Shown here: piece after piece, positions 1-15,000 of the stretch
Layout of the letters: every line of letters starts with the position of its first letter
Numbering within the stretch: position 1 is the stretch's first letter
Origin: Xestospongia bergquistia
Lineage: Eukaryota > Porifera > Demospongiae > Haplosclerida > Petrosiidae
Length of the DNA: 64,000 bases
Assembly (NCBI GenBank): GCA_963965975.1
Contig: OZ014411.1
Coordinates: forward strand, 27,328,249 to 27,392,248
Reading direction: 5' to 3'
Notes under the pieces: model-generated
Databases searched by the model: none
What the model was told of the DNA's origin: nothing
The model's input: only the letters and a program-made list of their open reading frames with translations
Made by a program: the position numbers and the translations under genes

Positions 1-322
1 TTATACCCCTAAATCCTAAATCTTAGAACCCATACATGCTAATTATACTATCTTTTACCACTGGATGTGTCGAAATTGTAATAAAAAAGCAAATTAAAGT
101 AATAGTCAAGTCACAAATCAAAAGTTGTATAGAAGTAAATCAGAAATATCATTCTCCTCTATCATTGTGTCTGGTGGATGGAATGTAGCCAAGTTGAATG
201 AATATTATTATTATTAAAATATAAATAAGTAAATGACAAATATAATGACACCATAATTATTATTATAAATATGTGTGTTTTTCAGTTAATAAATTAAAAT
301 ATTATGATTGTTGCATTGTTCT

Positions 323-3300
323 TCACACAACATACTTTAATACAAAATGTTTTAATCGTTCTCTGCTGTTACTATATCTGCTAGTGATTAGTGGTTGAAT
401 TTCATCATCATCATCATTACTGGGAAGAGAGCCGTTATTAACATTGGCAAAATTTGATGAATTAATGGAATATTCAAAGCTCTCTGAGGATGACACACTT
501 GCCTAAGACATAAAGAACACTTCGTTAATCATAAACATTGTTACTATTATATCATAAACATTTATCACAGTATATAACAAGAACAGAAGAAACCATGTCT
601 TCTATTGTTGTATGTAGCTAGGCAACAATACAAGGTTAGTATCCATTCTATACACACTATAATTTCGTATGTACAACACCCACATTACAACTGTTTAGTA
701 ATATTTGATGGTGGTTTTGAGATATTTCAATAAAATGTAACAATCAATAACCTCATAGACACAGCATGAATATACAAGGCTTGATAACTTAAATGTTCTT
801 TGCTAGTTTCATTGAAGTTCTTACTTTTGTATTAAAACACTTTCTATAGCTTCTGAACATTTTAGTTAGGAAGTGATTGTGTGAGAATTATATGGTTAAT
901 AATATGTAAATAGTGAATGACAATTCATCATGGCAAAATGCAAAGAACACCAATTACTTCATGTATTTCTAGATTATTACTTTCTAACATTATAGTTTTA
1001 ATATGGATTTGCAGAATTGAAATATCTATTGAATGACACAACAATTCTCTATAGCTTATTCCTAGCATAAGTTTTACTTACAATGTATTAGTGTTACACT
1101 CAAATGAACAGCATATATAACTGACCTTTTCAAGACTTTCTTTCTCCTTTGACTTCCTTTTGATTTCAATAAATTCAGAGAAACAAAATCCTAAAAATGC
1201 AATTCCAATCAACGCCATTCCAACGTAGACAACAAATTTAGCACTAGTATGATGAATCAGAAAATCCACTAATATTGACACAGGTATTGCCATAACTGTC
1301 CCCACACTAGAAGAATAATAACATACTAACTAATAAATATAAACTATAGATAATAGAAAATTGTGATGTAAATTTTATGAAAAAATTGATAAAAAATTAC
1401 TGCAATAAGTACAAGAGATTGTTCACTTTCATAAATTGCCAAGTTATTAAAATAATATACTCTTCATCAATAAATCACACATTCATGATACCAAAGAGAT
1501 TATTATAGTCACAAACCTTGCAAATAATGGAGATGATAGAGCTATACATACAAAAATAGCTGCATTAAATATCACATCTAATATTGCATTATAATACATC
1601 AGTTCTAATACATCTAAACAATAAGAGACATATAGGATAATATAGTTTAATATTATGATGAAATAGTCTTACCTACAGTAGGCCATACAAAAGGTTCAAA
1701 TGTGAAATGAAGAATAAAAAGAGGTGGCCTGTGATAATAAGAAAGAATGTTAATTTAATTAATACTCTTAAGTTAGAAGTTATAAAGAAGATAAAAGCAA
1801 ATAGCATTCTTTAGTTCAACAATGCTAATAATTATATTCAAAAAGACATCATTCCTTTCACAGCAATATTATTTAAGTAAACACATTATAATATCATGTG
1901 ATCCATTTCTAATCCATGTTGCGTTAACTTCATTAAGTCACTAAGTACTCTACTATAGCACCTAACTAGACTAGACTAGATAGTTACTAGTTTAAATGCT
2001 ACATAATATTTGAAAGTATTTTTAAGTTGCTGAATTGTATCATGTAATTATTAGAAATATATGTGACCTGATTTGCAAAAAGGGACCACTTCTGTCAAAA
2101 CATATGTGACCTGGTTTGTGAAAAATCACCTGTTCAAACATCTCAAAAAACAGTTTTGTATACATACAGTTGTTATATATGCATAACTATTCTATATGTA
2201 TGCAAAACTGTTTTTAGTATTTTTTAACATTGTTTTTTTTATCACAAATCAGGTCACAAATGTTTTGACAGAAGTGGTCCCTTTTTGCAAATCAGGTCAC
2301 ATATACTAAATTATAAACCATATGTTTTATTTTATGTTTAATCATAACAATACATACCACATCCATAATACACTGTGTATTCCCATTAATCCAATAATCC
2401 TTAGTCCATTACAGGCTGAAGCAGGATCATCCTTCACAGTGGCAAATTTTTTGAACAAGACTTCTAGCAGGGCATATAATATCGTGCTAATTACAAGATA
2501 CTGATAGAGAGAGAGCGAAAGAAGGGGAGTGAAAGAGAGAGAGAGAGAGAGAGAGAATGTGTGTGTTAAGTAACTATCATCACATAGCTTACCACATATC
2601 CCAGAGCAGTTTGTCTTACAACACTATTTGAATCTCTCTCTGAGAATACAGCTACAAGAGTAACACCACATATTGAAAATATCACTGCTAAAATCTAGAA
2701 AATAATACACAATGTAACAGCAAATTTTAAAACAATAGTTGGATGTGTCAGATTTGTTTAATACAACTTAAAACAATCAAGACAGAACAGAACATTTTTT
2801 ATACTGAGTCACACAACTTCATTAGGCTACAACAACAACAACGACAATGTACACACAAATTATAATGACAGGAAGTATAATAACTACAGACAGGAAGTAT
2901 AATAAGTTACAGACAGGAAATATAATAACTAATATAGTTATAGACAGGAAGCATAATAGCTATTAATATAGTTATAAACAGAAAGTATAATAACTATTAT
3001 AGTTATAGGCAGGAAGTATAATAACTATTATAGTTACAGACAGGAAGTAAATAACTAATATAGTTACAGACAAACTACTATAGTTACAATGTATTTTAAC
3101 TGTTTAACAGCATAGATACAAACATGATGTTCCAGCTGCCATAAAGAATTAATAGGAGTTACATATAATGTCATGGCAATACTGTAGCTTTAAATCTGTT
3201 AAGATTGCTACCTTAACTACTGAAATTTTCTCTCTTAAGATTGGCACTGACAATATAAATGTGAATGCTACTGCAGACTGGTAGATAGCTGTGTTAGCTG

Positions 3301-5670
3301 GTACACTGGGTAAGAAAAAGAGACAACCAATCACAACTTGTATTAAGTATAGCAGAATGATTATTGTCACACCACATAGAATTATACAAGTATAACTAAA
3401 TGTCTGAAAATGCCTGAAAAACATTACTGGTGAGTTTTTCATTTGACTAGAACCATTGAATTGTATTTTCTCTTGGACAAAGACAATGGTCAAAACAAAT
3501 TAAAAGAAGGTCATTAAGTAGTATTAATTACAATAGTACTATAACATTATATTATATTATAATATTATATCATTACAAACTATACTTTATTTCTTTAAGT
3601 ACAATGATAAAGTGAAAGCTTTATGGAGCCATAAAGAATGTATATAGCAGACAAACTGTCTGCAAACATAACATATCATAAATGGTGTTTGATACAGATA
3701 TATAAGTTATGTAAACAAAAGCAACATCTGTCTAATTGTGGCATTAGAGTATATCACAGTTCAAAGGATATACTAATATTGATTTTCCCATTAACAAATG
3801 TACAATACTCTATATAAAATCCAGTTATAGTATCAGTAATACTCTTGTACTATAAGTAGACTTACCTTGTTCTGCTAAGAGATAAATACCAGAAATAAGC
3901 TGATACAAAACCTATAAGTCCAACCAAAGCACTACTCCATAATGCCTTCCTATAAAACAGATATCACAGTAAGAATGTCTGAAAACAATAATTTTCATTT
4001 ATAATGACACACAGGTATAATTGTCACAAGTTTAATTAGTTCGGAGAGAAACCTCATTTCTGGCTCTAGAGGAATACTACCAAATGCTAATTAGCATTAT
4101 GAACATGTAACACATTAGTAACTCATCTTTGTCATCTCTTTCAATAGTTATGTTAAATGTATGCTTGCTTAACCTGTGCTCTTTATAAACATTGGGCTTA
4201 TAGTATATCTGACTTGTTAGAGTATGTAAAGTGGTTTTAACAAGGTACCACAAATCTGGACATACTTGTTAAAGCCAAGATAGAAAATGGTAAGATTTAG
4301 AAATTAAAACTAACTAGTATCAGCTATAACATGCTACTGCTTATTAGTTAATTATTAAGTACAGTACTGAAAATTAAAATGAATTGGTTTAAGTTGCTCT
4401 AAAGACTCTAAACCAACCAAACTTAAGATACAGCAGTATAACTTAAGATACAGTAGGATAACTTAACATAATAAATTTCAAGGAATGTGAAAGTGTACAG
4501 TGTATGTATGAACAATCCCTTTATCAAGCTATGTAAGTTCTTATAGGTTTGACAAATCAATAATTTAAATTTAAAAACTATGCTAGTCTTATAATCAGAG
4601 TCCATAGTCAGTAAACAAAAGGCTTTCTTAGATATGTGGGATACAGGATATCATTGTACTCTATCTAATAATATTACTAATCAAAATAATGAAGTAAGCT
4701 AGCCAATCCGGTCCAGTCTAAAGAACAGTTCAAACAATGTTACAATTAATGATTGTCATGAACTCTAAACTGATTGTAATATTCAGTGATTAACTGATAA
4801 TTACTAAGTCACAATAAATGACAAGAACAAAAGTTTTGATTTCCTTACACAAAATGATTCTCTTGAACCGATTTCTGCAGGTGATTAAAATGAATTCCCT
4901 AAGTAAATGTTGTATTACAAACAAAGTACATTACCATTATGGGAAATTTTCATGCCATCAAACAGTATAATATTTTGAGTACATACTTCCATGTAAGTGT
5001 TCCTTCCCCTGCAGGATTACATCTGCAGTTCCCGGTAAAAATCTGCCATACTTTCCAGAAAACATAGATAATAGAATACCAGCTATGCACCCAATACACT
5101 AAAAAATATGGCTGAAAAGTAAAAAACATGTAATGTGTAACAGGTAGTAACAGGTGGACTATTGATGTGTCAATTTGCATTTACAATCAACAATAGAGTG
5201 TCATGTGTATTACCTACATCACACAATCATAATTATCTGTATTTCCTTCATTAACAACCACAAACACTTCAGTTACATATAACATGTACAATAATGGTAC
5301 CTGTGGATACTTTTGAAACAGTCCTTGCAATTTCTCAGCCATTATAACCCCTAATAATTAATAATACATTAATTAATAATTGCAATAACTACAATACTTA
5401 TAGTAAAGCTTTATCTAAACTGCATGCATTCTTACTACTGTAATGAGGTATGTTATGTACAATGATGACATAAAAATGACAATGTTAACTTAGTGAGTCA
5501 TATCGAGTATAGCGATAGAATTGACGTATCATTGATATTATTAAGCTTGTTTATCAGGCTATTGTATTAGTAAGTCATTGATTTATTGTCAACTTACATG
5601 ATACGATTGCTATCACAAGACAAAACACTGCACTAACAAATTTAATCACAGAAGAGCCAGTTACAGCCAT
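323..5670 (-). CDS. SLC35F/DMT-superfamily membrane transporter, 11 coding exons
   Basis: I could join 11 exons in phase with GT-AG borders: 5598-5670, 5301-5350, 4987-5111, 3866-3949, 3212-3305, 2593-2694, 2358-2500, 1673-1728, 1517-1613, 1126-1306 and 323-502. They total 1185 bases, giving 394 residues and a stop. The product is strongly hydrophobic, with about ten possible membrane helices. The block SVPANTAIYQSAVAF followed by LREKIS, and a later segment ALLEVLFKKFA, are typical of solute carrier 35F / drug-metabolite transporter proteins. The C-terminal tail is polar and acidic, with a short Asp run (DDDDE) and LIT, probably cytosolic. Such proteins move small molecules across membranes, but the substrate cannot be read from sequence. 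The start is the first ATG, followed by a hydrophobic helix. The gene is divergent from the MAP3K gene. Family assignment is good; subfamily is uncertain. Confidence 0.8.
2059..2304. mobile_element. Foldback/MITE-like inverted repeat
   Basis: About 246 bases form a near-perfect hairpin. Both arms contain TATGTGACCTGATTTGC and the block for AGGGACCACTTCTGTC in opposite orientation, and the inner part (ACAGTTTTG / CAAAACTGT) continues the pairing. It lies in an intron of the transporter gene, carries no coding capacity, and is flanked by TA-rich sequence compatible with a TA target duplication. It is most likely a miniature Tc1/mariner-type element. The family is inferred. Confidence 0.65.
2505..2556. 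repeat. GA microsatellite
   Basis: Purine tract dominated by GA repeats in an intron of the transporter gene. On the transcribed strand it forms a CT-rich tract close to a splice acceptor, so it may serve as a polypyrimidine tract. Confidence 0.8.
2868..3078. repeat. Minisatellite, about 30-base unit, roughly 7 degenerate copies
   Basis: The unit built around ACAGACAGGAAGTATAATAA with a trailing TATTATAGTT recurs about seven times with small changes inside an intron of the transporter gene. Unit length varies from about 24 to 35 bases. Confidence 0.8.
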
Positions 5671-5874
5671 CTTCGCCCTCTCAACTTATTAATAAGTTGA
5701 GGTTTTAAAACTATGTTAATTTTAATTAGCGAAATCACGTGTGGGAAGGGAGGGGGCTAGTTTTAAAGGACATTCATAGTGACCCAAAATGCGTCATACA
5801 AAAAGACTTGAGGAGCTTCTTATCTTATATGGCTGTGATCTCTACTAGCAACAAGCTACAAGTACTACATACAA
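5671..5874. promoter_or_regulatory. Short bidirectional promoter plus MAP3K 5' UTR exon
   Basis: About 200 bases separate the start codon of the minus-strand transporter from a GTAAGT donor at 5875. That donor is matched by an acceptor at 6074-6075, just before the MAP3K start codon, so the plus gene likely has a non-coding first exon ending at 5874. An E-box-like CACGTG lies near 5737. No TATA box was recognised. Shared use by both genes is inferred from the head-to-head layout. Confidence 0.55.
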
Positions 5875-6081
5875 GTAAGTGAATGCAAGTTATATCTATA
5901 GCGTTGTTGTGACCTTGTTAACCATACGGGGTAGGTACATGATAATACTGTTATAAGCTCACTGAAGATAATAGGGTGGCTTATAAAGCCTTCAATGAAC
6001 ACAATTTGTTAGCTTGATTTTAAAGATATATAGATATGCTCTTTTTATTTATAAAAGTTACTGCTATTGTTTTAGGAGGTC

Positions 6082-9000
6082 ATGTCAAGTAGAGTGAGTG
6101 ACAACTTATATCATCGTATTGCTGCAGATGTTCTCATTAATCGCAGGTAAAGAGTATTTCTATTTCTAAGAATGTGTCTATGTAGATTGTTTGAGGTAAT
6201 GATAATTATAGTAAGTTATTTTTGGTATAAGACTAATGCCACTTTTTCTTATCTTAAGTTATAGGGTTAGGAAAAATCAGTCGCATGGCTGGTTGCTAGT
6301 CATTCATTTAATTGTCTTTGAAGTAGTCTGTGTATAACATTCCATACCAGCTACTATAGTACATGTGTAATTAGTGAGGTTTTAACAATAGTGAACAATA
6401 GTTGTTGTATATAATTAGTAACCAAAACACTTGAAACAAATTAAAAACTTTAGTTACTTAATGCCATACTTTGTGTACTAGTTCAAAGTGATAATTATAT
6501 AATTATCAACAGCTAATTAGGATGTGTTAATGAGCTAGGTTAATTATTAGTTGTGCATATTATAAGTAGTATTGTATAGATATATGAACCAATCAAGGGG
6601 TGTGATCATACATGTAGCATTATAGTTACCTTGCATAAGCCCTGACTATTTCTATACAAAAACAAAACTCTATAACCATGTACATATTTCACTATGATCC
6701 TTGTATTTAAACATATAATTTTGTACTAGATACATTACTTATAGTATTGTAGATGTAACTATTACTTGTACTCTTTCTTTAATGTCTGATGACTTTATGA
6801 GATATCTGTTTTATCCTGTTTATAAATTTTACATAATAACAAACGTTTATTGATTGTTTGTACTTTAACACTTTAAGTCATAACAAACAATGACGAATCC
6901 TTTTAATCAATATTTATTATTTACTAAGCAAGAACTAATTATTAAACAATGAAGTCACTTAATTTTTGAATATCTATAATTGTATGTGATAGTTCTATTG
7001 TTAAAGATTAACACATCATTAATAAAGTTATTAACAATATGATCAGTCATTATGTCTTGTAATGATTACAAGACTGTCTTTAAAATCATACTCATTTTAC
7101 CATTTGAGGAACTGGTAGTCGGAGCTTATTGTAAAAAACTTGTTGAACTGATACTGACTATATCACCTTTGACCTAATACCTAATATATAGTGAACACAC
7201 ACATATTCCTGGTATAGTAGTAGTACAGAGTGTTAGACTATTCTTTTGACCACATGAATTCTTGGAACATTTAATTACAGCATTTATTGTATCATGATTA
7301 TAATTGAACTATTTAAATACAATAGGTAATTAGCATAGTTTAAATGATAGTACACTAATAATTCTGTATTTTCTATTCACTGTGTACACTCTGTAACAAA
7401 AAGAGAATTTAAATTATATGATACTTCTTTTGCCCATTCTTGAGATCTACATCATGATAATTACAATAATACTTTATTCTATTGTTTTGTCATTTGTTTC
7501 ATTTGTTTATTAACACAATAGAAGGGTGTTGTATTATGGTATTACTAAATAATGTCTATTGAAATGTGTATTTTTTCTCTTCCAAAAGACCGGGTAGTGC
7601 TGTTAGTGCCTTGTTAGAGGCTGCTGAGGTGAGTCACACAAATAATAATATTATTCATATTTTCATTATTCATTAATGTTAAGAGCATTTGGTAACTGTA
7701 GTCATCACATTTTTGACTTACACAATAAGTGAATACACTTATATTGTTTTTAATTATTATTGTTTTACAAAACATCTTTTTTCCAAAAAATAACTAACTA
7801 GTTTAACATTTCAAATTAAATTAAATATTTATTGTTTATTGCTTCATTTTTTTAAGGTGACAATGCCTCTAGTTACTTATACAAGTTTAATATTCCTTAT
7901 TATTATCATGTAATAATTACTAAGTATTAATTACAATTAGTCAAGCTAAATTTTTGAATTCTTTTATAGGCTGGTGCTGTTGATAAAGTAAAATCATTGT
8001 TAGAGAAATACAGAGCTATTGTCAATTTGAAATGTGAGACAACGGGAGACACTGCACTTATAGCTGCATCTCGTAATGGACATCACAAAGTTTGTTAAAA
8101 CACAAACTTTACTAACATTTATTTTGTAAACTTAACCTTACATTGTCACCAAACATCTAAGTAGCACCATTGCAATAAATGGTAGAAAGACAATGACTTT
8201 ATATAGTGTTAAAGAGCACAACATGACATTTTAACACCAATATGTCTTCTTTAAGTGTGTAACAAACTATACTCAATCAGAGTTGCTTATATGCTATAAA
8301 TAATGTTGTGGTAAGATACTTTACACAAAATGTATTAATCTGTTAATCTATTTTGTCCAAAGTAGTCTATCACCTTGATTGTTCATCACATCATATAAGT
8401 AGATATGATTGTATTTGTTTTGTTGAAAATATTAAAGTTCTTTTATGAAGTCATTTTATTTCTATCTATTTGTCTCTGACTGATGCAATTCAGGCATGAA
8501 AATGGTGTTCGTTGTTTTGGTGTTTATAACATTTTCAACTATATCCATTACAATAAATATAATACAGTTATTATATTAACTTATATAGATTTACATTGTT
8601 ACCAAACATTTAAGTAGTAATTTTGTTATCATTGCAATAAATGTATCTCTTATTGTATGTAGCAGTAATGTTGTTATTAATTGAGAGTGTATCACATATG
8701 TTAAGATCATAGATGAATGGTTAAAATGGCAAACAATTTTTATATAATTTGTGTAGATTGTTGATCTTTTACTGAAATATGGAGCTGATTGTACTCTACA
8801 AAATGATAATGGAGAGACTGTATTAGAAGTAGGATCACCTGATATTATTAGACAGATATTGAGTAAGTTGTTATTAGTATAAATAGTGATCTGATTTTAT
8901 AAATATAGAGCAATACTGCTTAATTGATTTATCATTTAATTATAATCATAATATATTAATTATTCCCTTTGATCTCTTATATTATTACAATAATATAGGC

Positions 9001-12000
9001 TAGCGTCATTGTGTCAACATCAATATTAACAATTATTTTATTACTTGCAGAGTCTATAAAACATGATGGTACTGCTTTATCTAATGCACAAGCTTTCCTT
9101 CATTCAGCATGGCTAGGTGATGCTGTCACTGTGAGAAAAAGTTTGGTAAGTTATCTTGTTAACTGATTGAAAAAATAGTGTTTTCCTTTTTATAAAATTG
9201 TTATTGTGTGTGGAGTTTATTAACACTTATGTCACATGACATCACACGATATACCATTTGGCATTTTGTGTGACAATATGTTAACACAAGTTTAACAATA
9301 TAATAATAATAATAATAACAATGTTTTCTGCCTAATGACTTATTAGATTATCAATATCAAAGTTATTGTATTTTAAAAAGAGTATGAAAAAGAACTTAAT
9401 AGTCTGTTTGTAAGAATAAACCTCCACAGCTTTACAACTATATACCTTAACATACTATAGAATTATACATACCACGTCTGATATGATGTCTAGCCATTGT
9501 ATGACATTGTTGTAATGTTATTATTATTATCTTTAGCAAATGTTTATCCTATAGTCTGGTAGTAATGTTATTGATGTAAACTGTCGTAACAGTGATGGTC
9601 TAACTCCAATGTTACTAGTAACAAGAGATATTGCGATGTTTGAAAAAGGTCAGTAATAAAAACATTTATCAAGTTTACATTAGTGTCACAACATTAAGAC
9701 AATTGGAGTGACTCAATAATTATTTATAAAATATCTCTTGTCTATATCTTTAGTACAAAATGTTATGCAAACAGAATACAATCCTGCTGAAGTGCTTCAA
9801 GAGTTAATCTTGAAAAATGCGTAAGTGATGAACACAAACCTGTAAGATACGACAGTAGTACTTTTTACAGTAGTGATCATGATAACTGTCTAATATTAAT
9901 ATATGATACATTTTACAAATATGATATTAATGTTTTACATATATTATTTTATACAGTGATGTTACAGCCTGTGATTCTCATGGAATGAGTCCACTTCATT
10001 TAGTGGCTGCTAATAAAAGTGTACATGCTAAGAAAATGGTATCTTTATTATTAAATAATGGAGGATTGTCAGGTTTGTATTTTGTGATACCCTGAAATAA
10101 GATATTTGACAAAAAATTAATGTTACTATCAGATTTTCCGTTGTTCTTTAGATTCATTAGATCACAACCTCTATACTCCATTACATGTTGCATCAGAAGT
10201 AGGACATACAGCTATTATTGTGGCACTGTTAGAAGAGGGAGGAGTTGACATCAATATGAAAGGAGGAGAGAGGGGAGAGACAGCTCTCATGTTATCAGTA
10301 AGACACCATGACTGTCATAGTAACAATAGAAACTTTAAATCTAATAGATCAAGCATACCTATTGTCATAACGTTTACACCACAATTATATTAGCTGTGGT
10401 AATGATATGCTTTTAATTAGGTGTTAGTTTTTAATGACCATATTAAAGTTCATGTAATGAATGGATTAAAATATTATATAATATTTTTGTCCTAAAGTAA
10501 TAACATCATTGTCACTTGATATACATTATGTTGATATTTTTACATTGTACTACTTATGTACATAAAATTCAAATTCAGTTTTAATTTACTTTTTATTATA
10601 TTTAGGCTCGTGAAGGTCACAAAGACACTGCTCAATATCTCTTATCTAAAGGAGCTGATGTCACTGTTGTAGACAACTATGGCGACACAGCTTTAGATGT
10701 TGCTACAACAACTTCCATGATCACTTTACTGAAAGGTATGTGGCAACACCTCATAATATTATCATGTACACACAATGTACATGTACAAGTACATTATTTT
10801 ATATACCTTTGATCTCTCATATAGTATTATGTTATATGCAGACATGGGGCAAGCATTTACTGAAGTGCTTGAAGCACAACTTAAAGCATTCATAAAAGAG
10901 CTTAAGCACAAGCACAAGCATTTATGCTTCTAAAAAATAAGTGCTTGAAGCACAAATTCAAGCACTTAAAAAATGCTTGAAGCACAAGCACAAGCATTTT
11001 TGACAAAAAATGTCCTTCAAATAAACAATTCTTTTATCTAAGTCAACTTTTAAAATACTTCTTGTTAGATCGTATAAACATTAGTTATAGAATATAGTAT
11101 CTACCAATCGGCATCTCTCTGGCCTAAAGATCTTGCTTGCCACACTAAACAGCTGCTCTACTACATAAAAAGATACAGGAACTCCCAACACAGTTGTAGT
11201 TATAGTTGCTAATGATGGATAAACAGACTGATAGCAAAGAGTATTAATAGATATGCTAAATGCACAAAGAACTTGCAGCCTTTGTGCTTAAAAGTGCTTA
11301 TAAAGTGCTTTAAAGCACTAATGCTATAAAGTGCTTAAGCACAAGCACAAGCATAAATGCTTATATATAATAAATGCTTGAAAGCACCTCCAAGCATTCC
11401 AAAAAATGTGCTTAAAGTGCTTTCAAGCACAAGCACTCAAGTGCTTGCCCCATGTCTGGTTATATGTTCTTATATCCTTAATAAGTTAAATAGCAAGTCT
11501 CAAATAATATCAATATTCTCACTAGGATTTTCATATAATAATAACATGGTTGTATCTCAATATGTTAGATTCTTTGGAAGATCAAAATGAAGAGATTGCT
11601 AGCAAAAAAGAGAAGTTTAATGATGGTCGTACTCATTCAGAAGAGGAGACTCCAATAGGTTATCCTTGTGAGCTCAGTGACGATGAGAATGGCTCTCTTG
11701 TTTGTATTCCACAACTTCCAGAGACTCCTACAAGACACGATCGGTCTTTCTTTATTACTGATCGCAGTGTAAGTAGTCATCCTTTGAAATAAATACAAAT
11801 ATAATATATGTTTTATGAATGGAAATAAGAGATGCTCATATTTAAGGGTCTATAACTGATCCTTCAACAGTGAGGTATTCTTAGTATAGTGTTGTCCTAA
11901 TAGACAAGAGAGAGGTTTTAACTACTTGTACTCATGATGATGTATATGTATACATATCATATGTATGTGTTATTGTTCTCTGTCTATTTAGACCTCTTTA

Positions 12001-15000
12001 ACTAGTCATCCTGGTGGCAACGTGGTGCGTCTTGAGAGTGTAGACTCCACTGATTTAAACTACCAATTTGAACAACTTGAGACAGGTAATAATAATGCAT
12101 TGTTGTACTATTATGCAAATAATAGATTAAATAAAAATATTTCAATATAAATCTCTTCTACAAGCTAACAAAATATCTGTTAGAAATTTCCAAAATATCA
12201 TTTTTTCAATAATTGTTCATTTACTTAACAATAGTATTTATATTTCTGTACTACATATTAGATGCTCCTACTCCTGATTTAGTTCAACCTCTAAGTGAAG
12301 TAGAAGCTGATGATGAACTAGAAGAAATTGGGAGTGGTTCCAAGCGGATTAAGCCTGCAACACGACGCTCTCAAGCTCGCCATACAATGGAAGAAAGTAT
12401 TGCCTCCAAGAGAAGTACTTTTCCTCGAGCCATTAAAGACTCTCTTCATCTACTACCAGTACGAGGACATAAGACATCTCGTACACTTGACAGTCGTATT
12501 CCAATAGACAACAATGCAGTATCAAAAGGTTTTTTAAATCAAAATAACTTTCCTATGGGAAATATTACCAGTCAACATACTGTACCTGATAGACATAGAC
12601 AGAATAAAGTTTTAAAGAAATCACGAAGTTTGAGTCGTTCTTTGGAGAGTTTGTCAGAGACTGAGAAGTCTAAACCTGTCACTCCAACATCTATTACACC
12701 AACATGTAACACTCCCACAAAAAATCAGAAAAGAATGAGTCTACCTGGAATAGCTAAACCAACTGACAATGGACAACAACAAAAAGGTATTCAATTTGTT
12801 ATATATCATTACTACATGTATAGTAAATACAATAGCTATTGTTTATGCATCATTTGATAATTCTATACTAGAATAGTCTTACATATCATTGTCCACTATA
12901 TCAATGTACCAGTAGTTAGTATATATAGTTCTATAGTTTTTCATATTTCTTTCTTTATTTTTGTTATTTCTATTTTGTCTTATGTTTCTATTTAGGATCT
13001 CCTACTAGCTCAGTGGCACATTTACCTCCTCTAAATAATTTACAACCAATAGCTATGGTGGCATTAGATGCTGAAAAGGAAAGATTTCAAATTGAGAATT
13101 TCTCTTCAAAACGAGGTCAAGGACGACGATCACTACCTACAGAACTTGTATCTAAGAGAACACTACCAAACTCAGTTCATAGGTTAGTTAGCATGTTGCA
13201 CTCATTCAACCTATGTAGGAGTCATTTTATTTTAAATCTTTGTGTAATATGATATCTCTTTGCCTTACAGTAGAAGATCTCATGGGGCTCTTACCAGCAA
13301 TTTTTCTCATAATGAGAAAACTAGCACTGGATCCAGTATGCCTCATCGACAATTGTCAGAAGAAAGGACATCATCAAAAGTCCCTCTACTTCCATCAGTT
13401 GTAGCTCCACAATTTGTACTTTCACAGCCTCCACAACCCTCCCATCCATCACAATTTTATCATCAACGTCCAAGACAACCTGTTGTTCGATCCAGTAGTA
13501 GTCGTTTACCTCAACCACCATCATCTAATAATTTAGTTACCACTCCAGTGACATCAACATTGTCAATTGTTAACGAAGACTCAGAGAACTCATCATCTGA
13601 TAAAACATTAACTAATTCACATGGAGAAAAAATGGTATGACAAATCCCAATTGTAGTGAATTATCTATACGTGATATATACGTACATATGTATCTCTCTC
13701 TCTCTCTTAGACCACGCCCACTCCAGGAGACTTCCAATCTGATAGCTTAGAGCAACAACATCCTATGTCACCACATGACCCTATTCCACTTTCCCCCGTT
13801 AATATTGATCCACATTCTCCTACATTTAATGTAGTAATAAATCATGCAGTTCGAGAGGATGGTGACCCTCCTCTCTCCCCAATATGGAATCAAATGCAGC
13901 AGTTTAATAGTGATGCTGAAACTTCTAGTTGTGGTTAGTTTAGTTTTAAACTAGAGACAATCCACTAATCACTAACAATATTAATTGACAGTATCATTAT
14001 TATAATATATATACTTACATTATAGGAGAATACATTTTGTCTTATATTGGTTCAGAAGCAACTTTCCCTCGACACTTGTTGTCTCCTGATTCTTCTTCTA
14101 CTCGTAAAGTTCTTGGCAATGACAGTGGGCGAGGAAGTGATGAAGATAAAGGAGACCCAAGTAGCAGTGATGAATCAGAAAATGAAGATAACCCAGATGG
14201 TAAGGAGGTACTTAAGTGGAAACGAGGACGGTTAATTGGGAAAGGAGCCTTTGGAAAGGTATGTATTTGTGTTGAATTATGTTACTTTGTGTAACTTGAT
14301 CTCTTTAGTTTTAATGGTTAGATTTTATTATTTATTGTTCAGGTGTGGGAGGGACTTATGGATTCTGCTAAACTAATAGCTGTCAAAGAAGTTGAATTAG
14401 ATGTTGGAACAACAGAGAAGGCACAATCTGTAAGTATCTTTATTATTACAAAGCTTCCCTCTCATTTACATACAGTTTTATGTTAGTTTTAATATTTCTT
14501 TTTTCTAGAAGTGCACAAAATTATTATGACAGTGTATATAAAGCATGCAACATAATAATTTGTAATTAAATATGTATTTAACTTTGAAATTACAAGTGTC
14601 AACATATTTCATACATAATGACTTCTTTTCTGTAGCAATTTGAAAAGATTCAACTTGAAGTGGACATCCTAAGGAGTCTATGTCATAGAAATATAGTCCA
14701 ATATTGGGGAGCTGCTATGGATAATGCAACAATTTATGTTTTTATGGAATTCATATCAGGAGGATCACTACAGAGTATATTAAAAAGGTAACCCTTTGAT
14801 GTTGAATATATTCATATAAACTGAAGACAGAATATTAGCAAGTGTTTTGTTATGATCATTATAGGTTTGGTGCATTAGATGAGCGTACTATAGCTCATTA
14901 TACTCGTCAAATTGCTCATGGTTTATCCTACCTACACAATAATGGTGTCATTCATCGAGATATTAAAGGAGCTAATATTATGGTTACCTCAAAGGGTGTG

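Noticed and set aside
11357..11590. Open frame across the right end of the hAT element
   Set aside because: It runs through transposon end, target duplication and a splice acceptor; only the part after 11568 is coding, in another frame.
13321..13524. Minus-strand open frame in the MAP3K linker
   Set aside because: Antisense to a well-supported coding exon.
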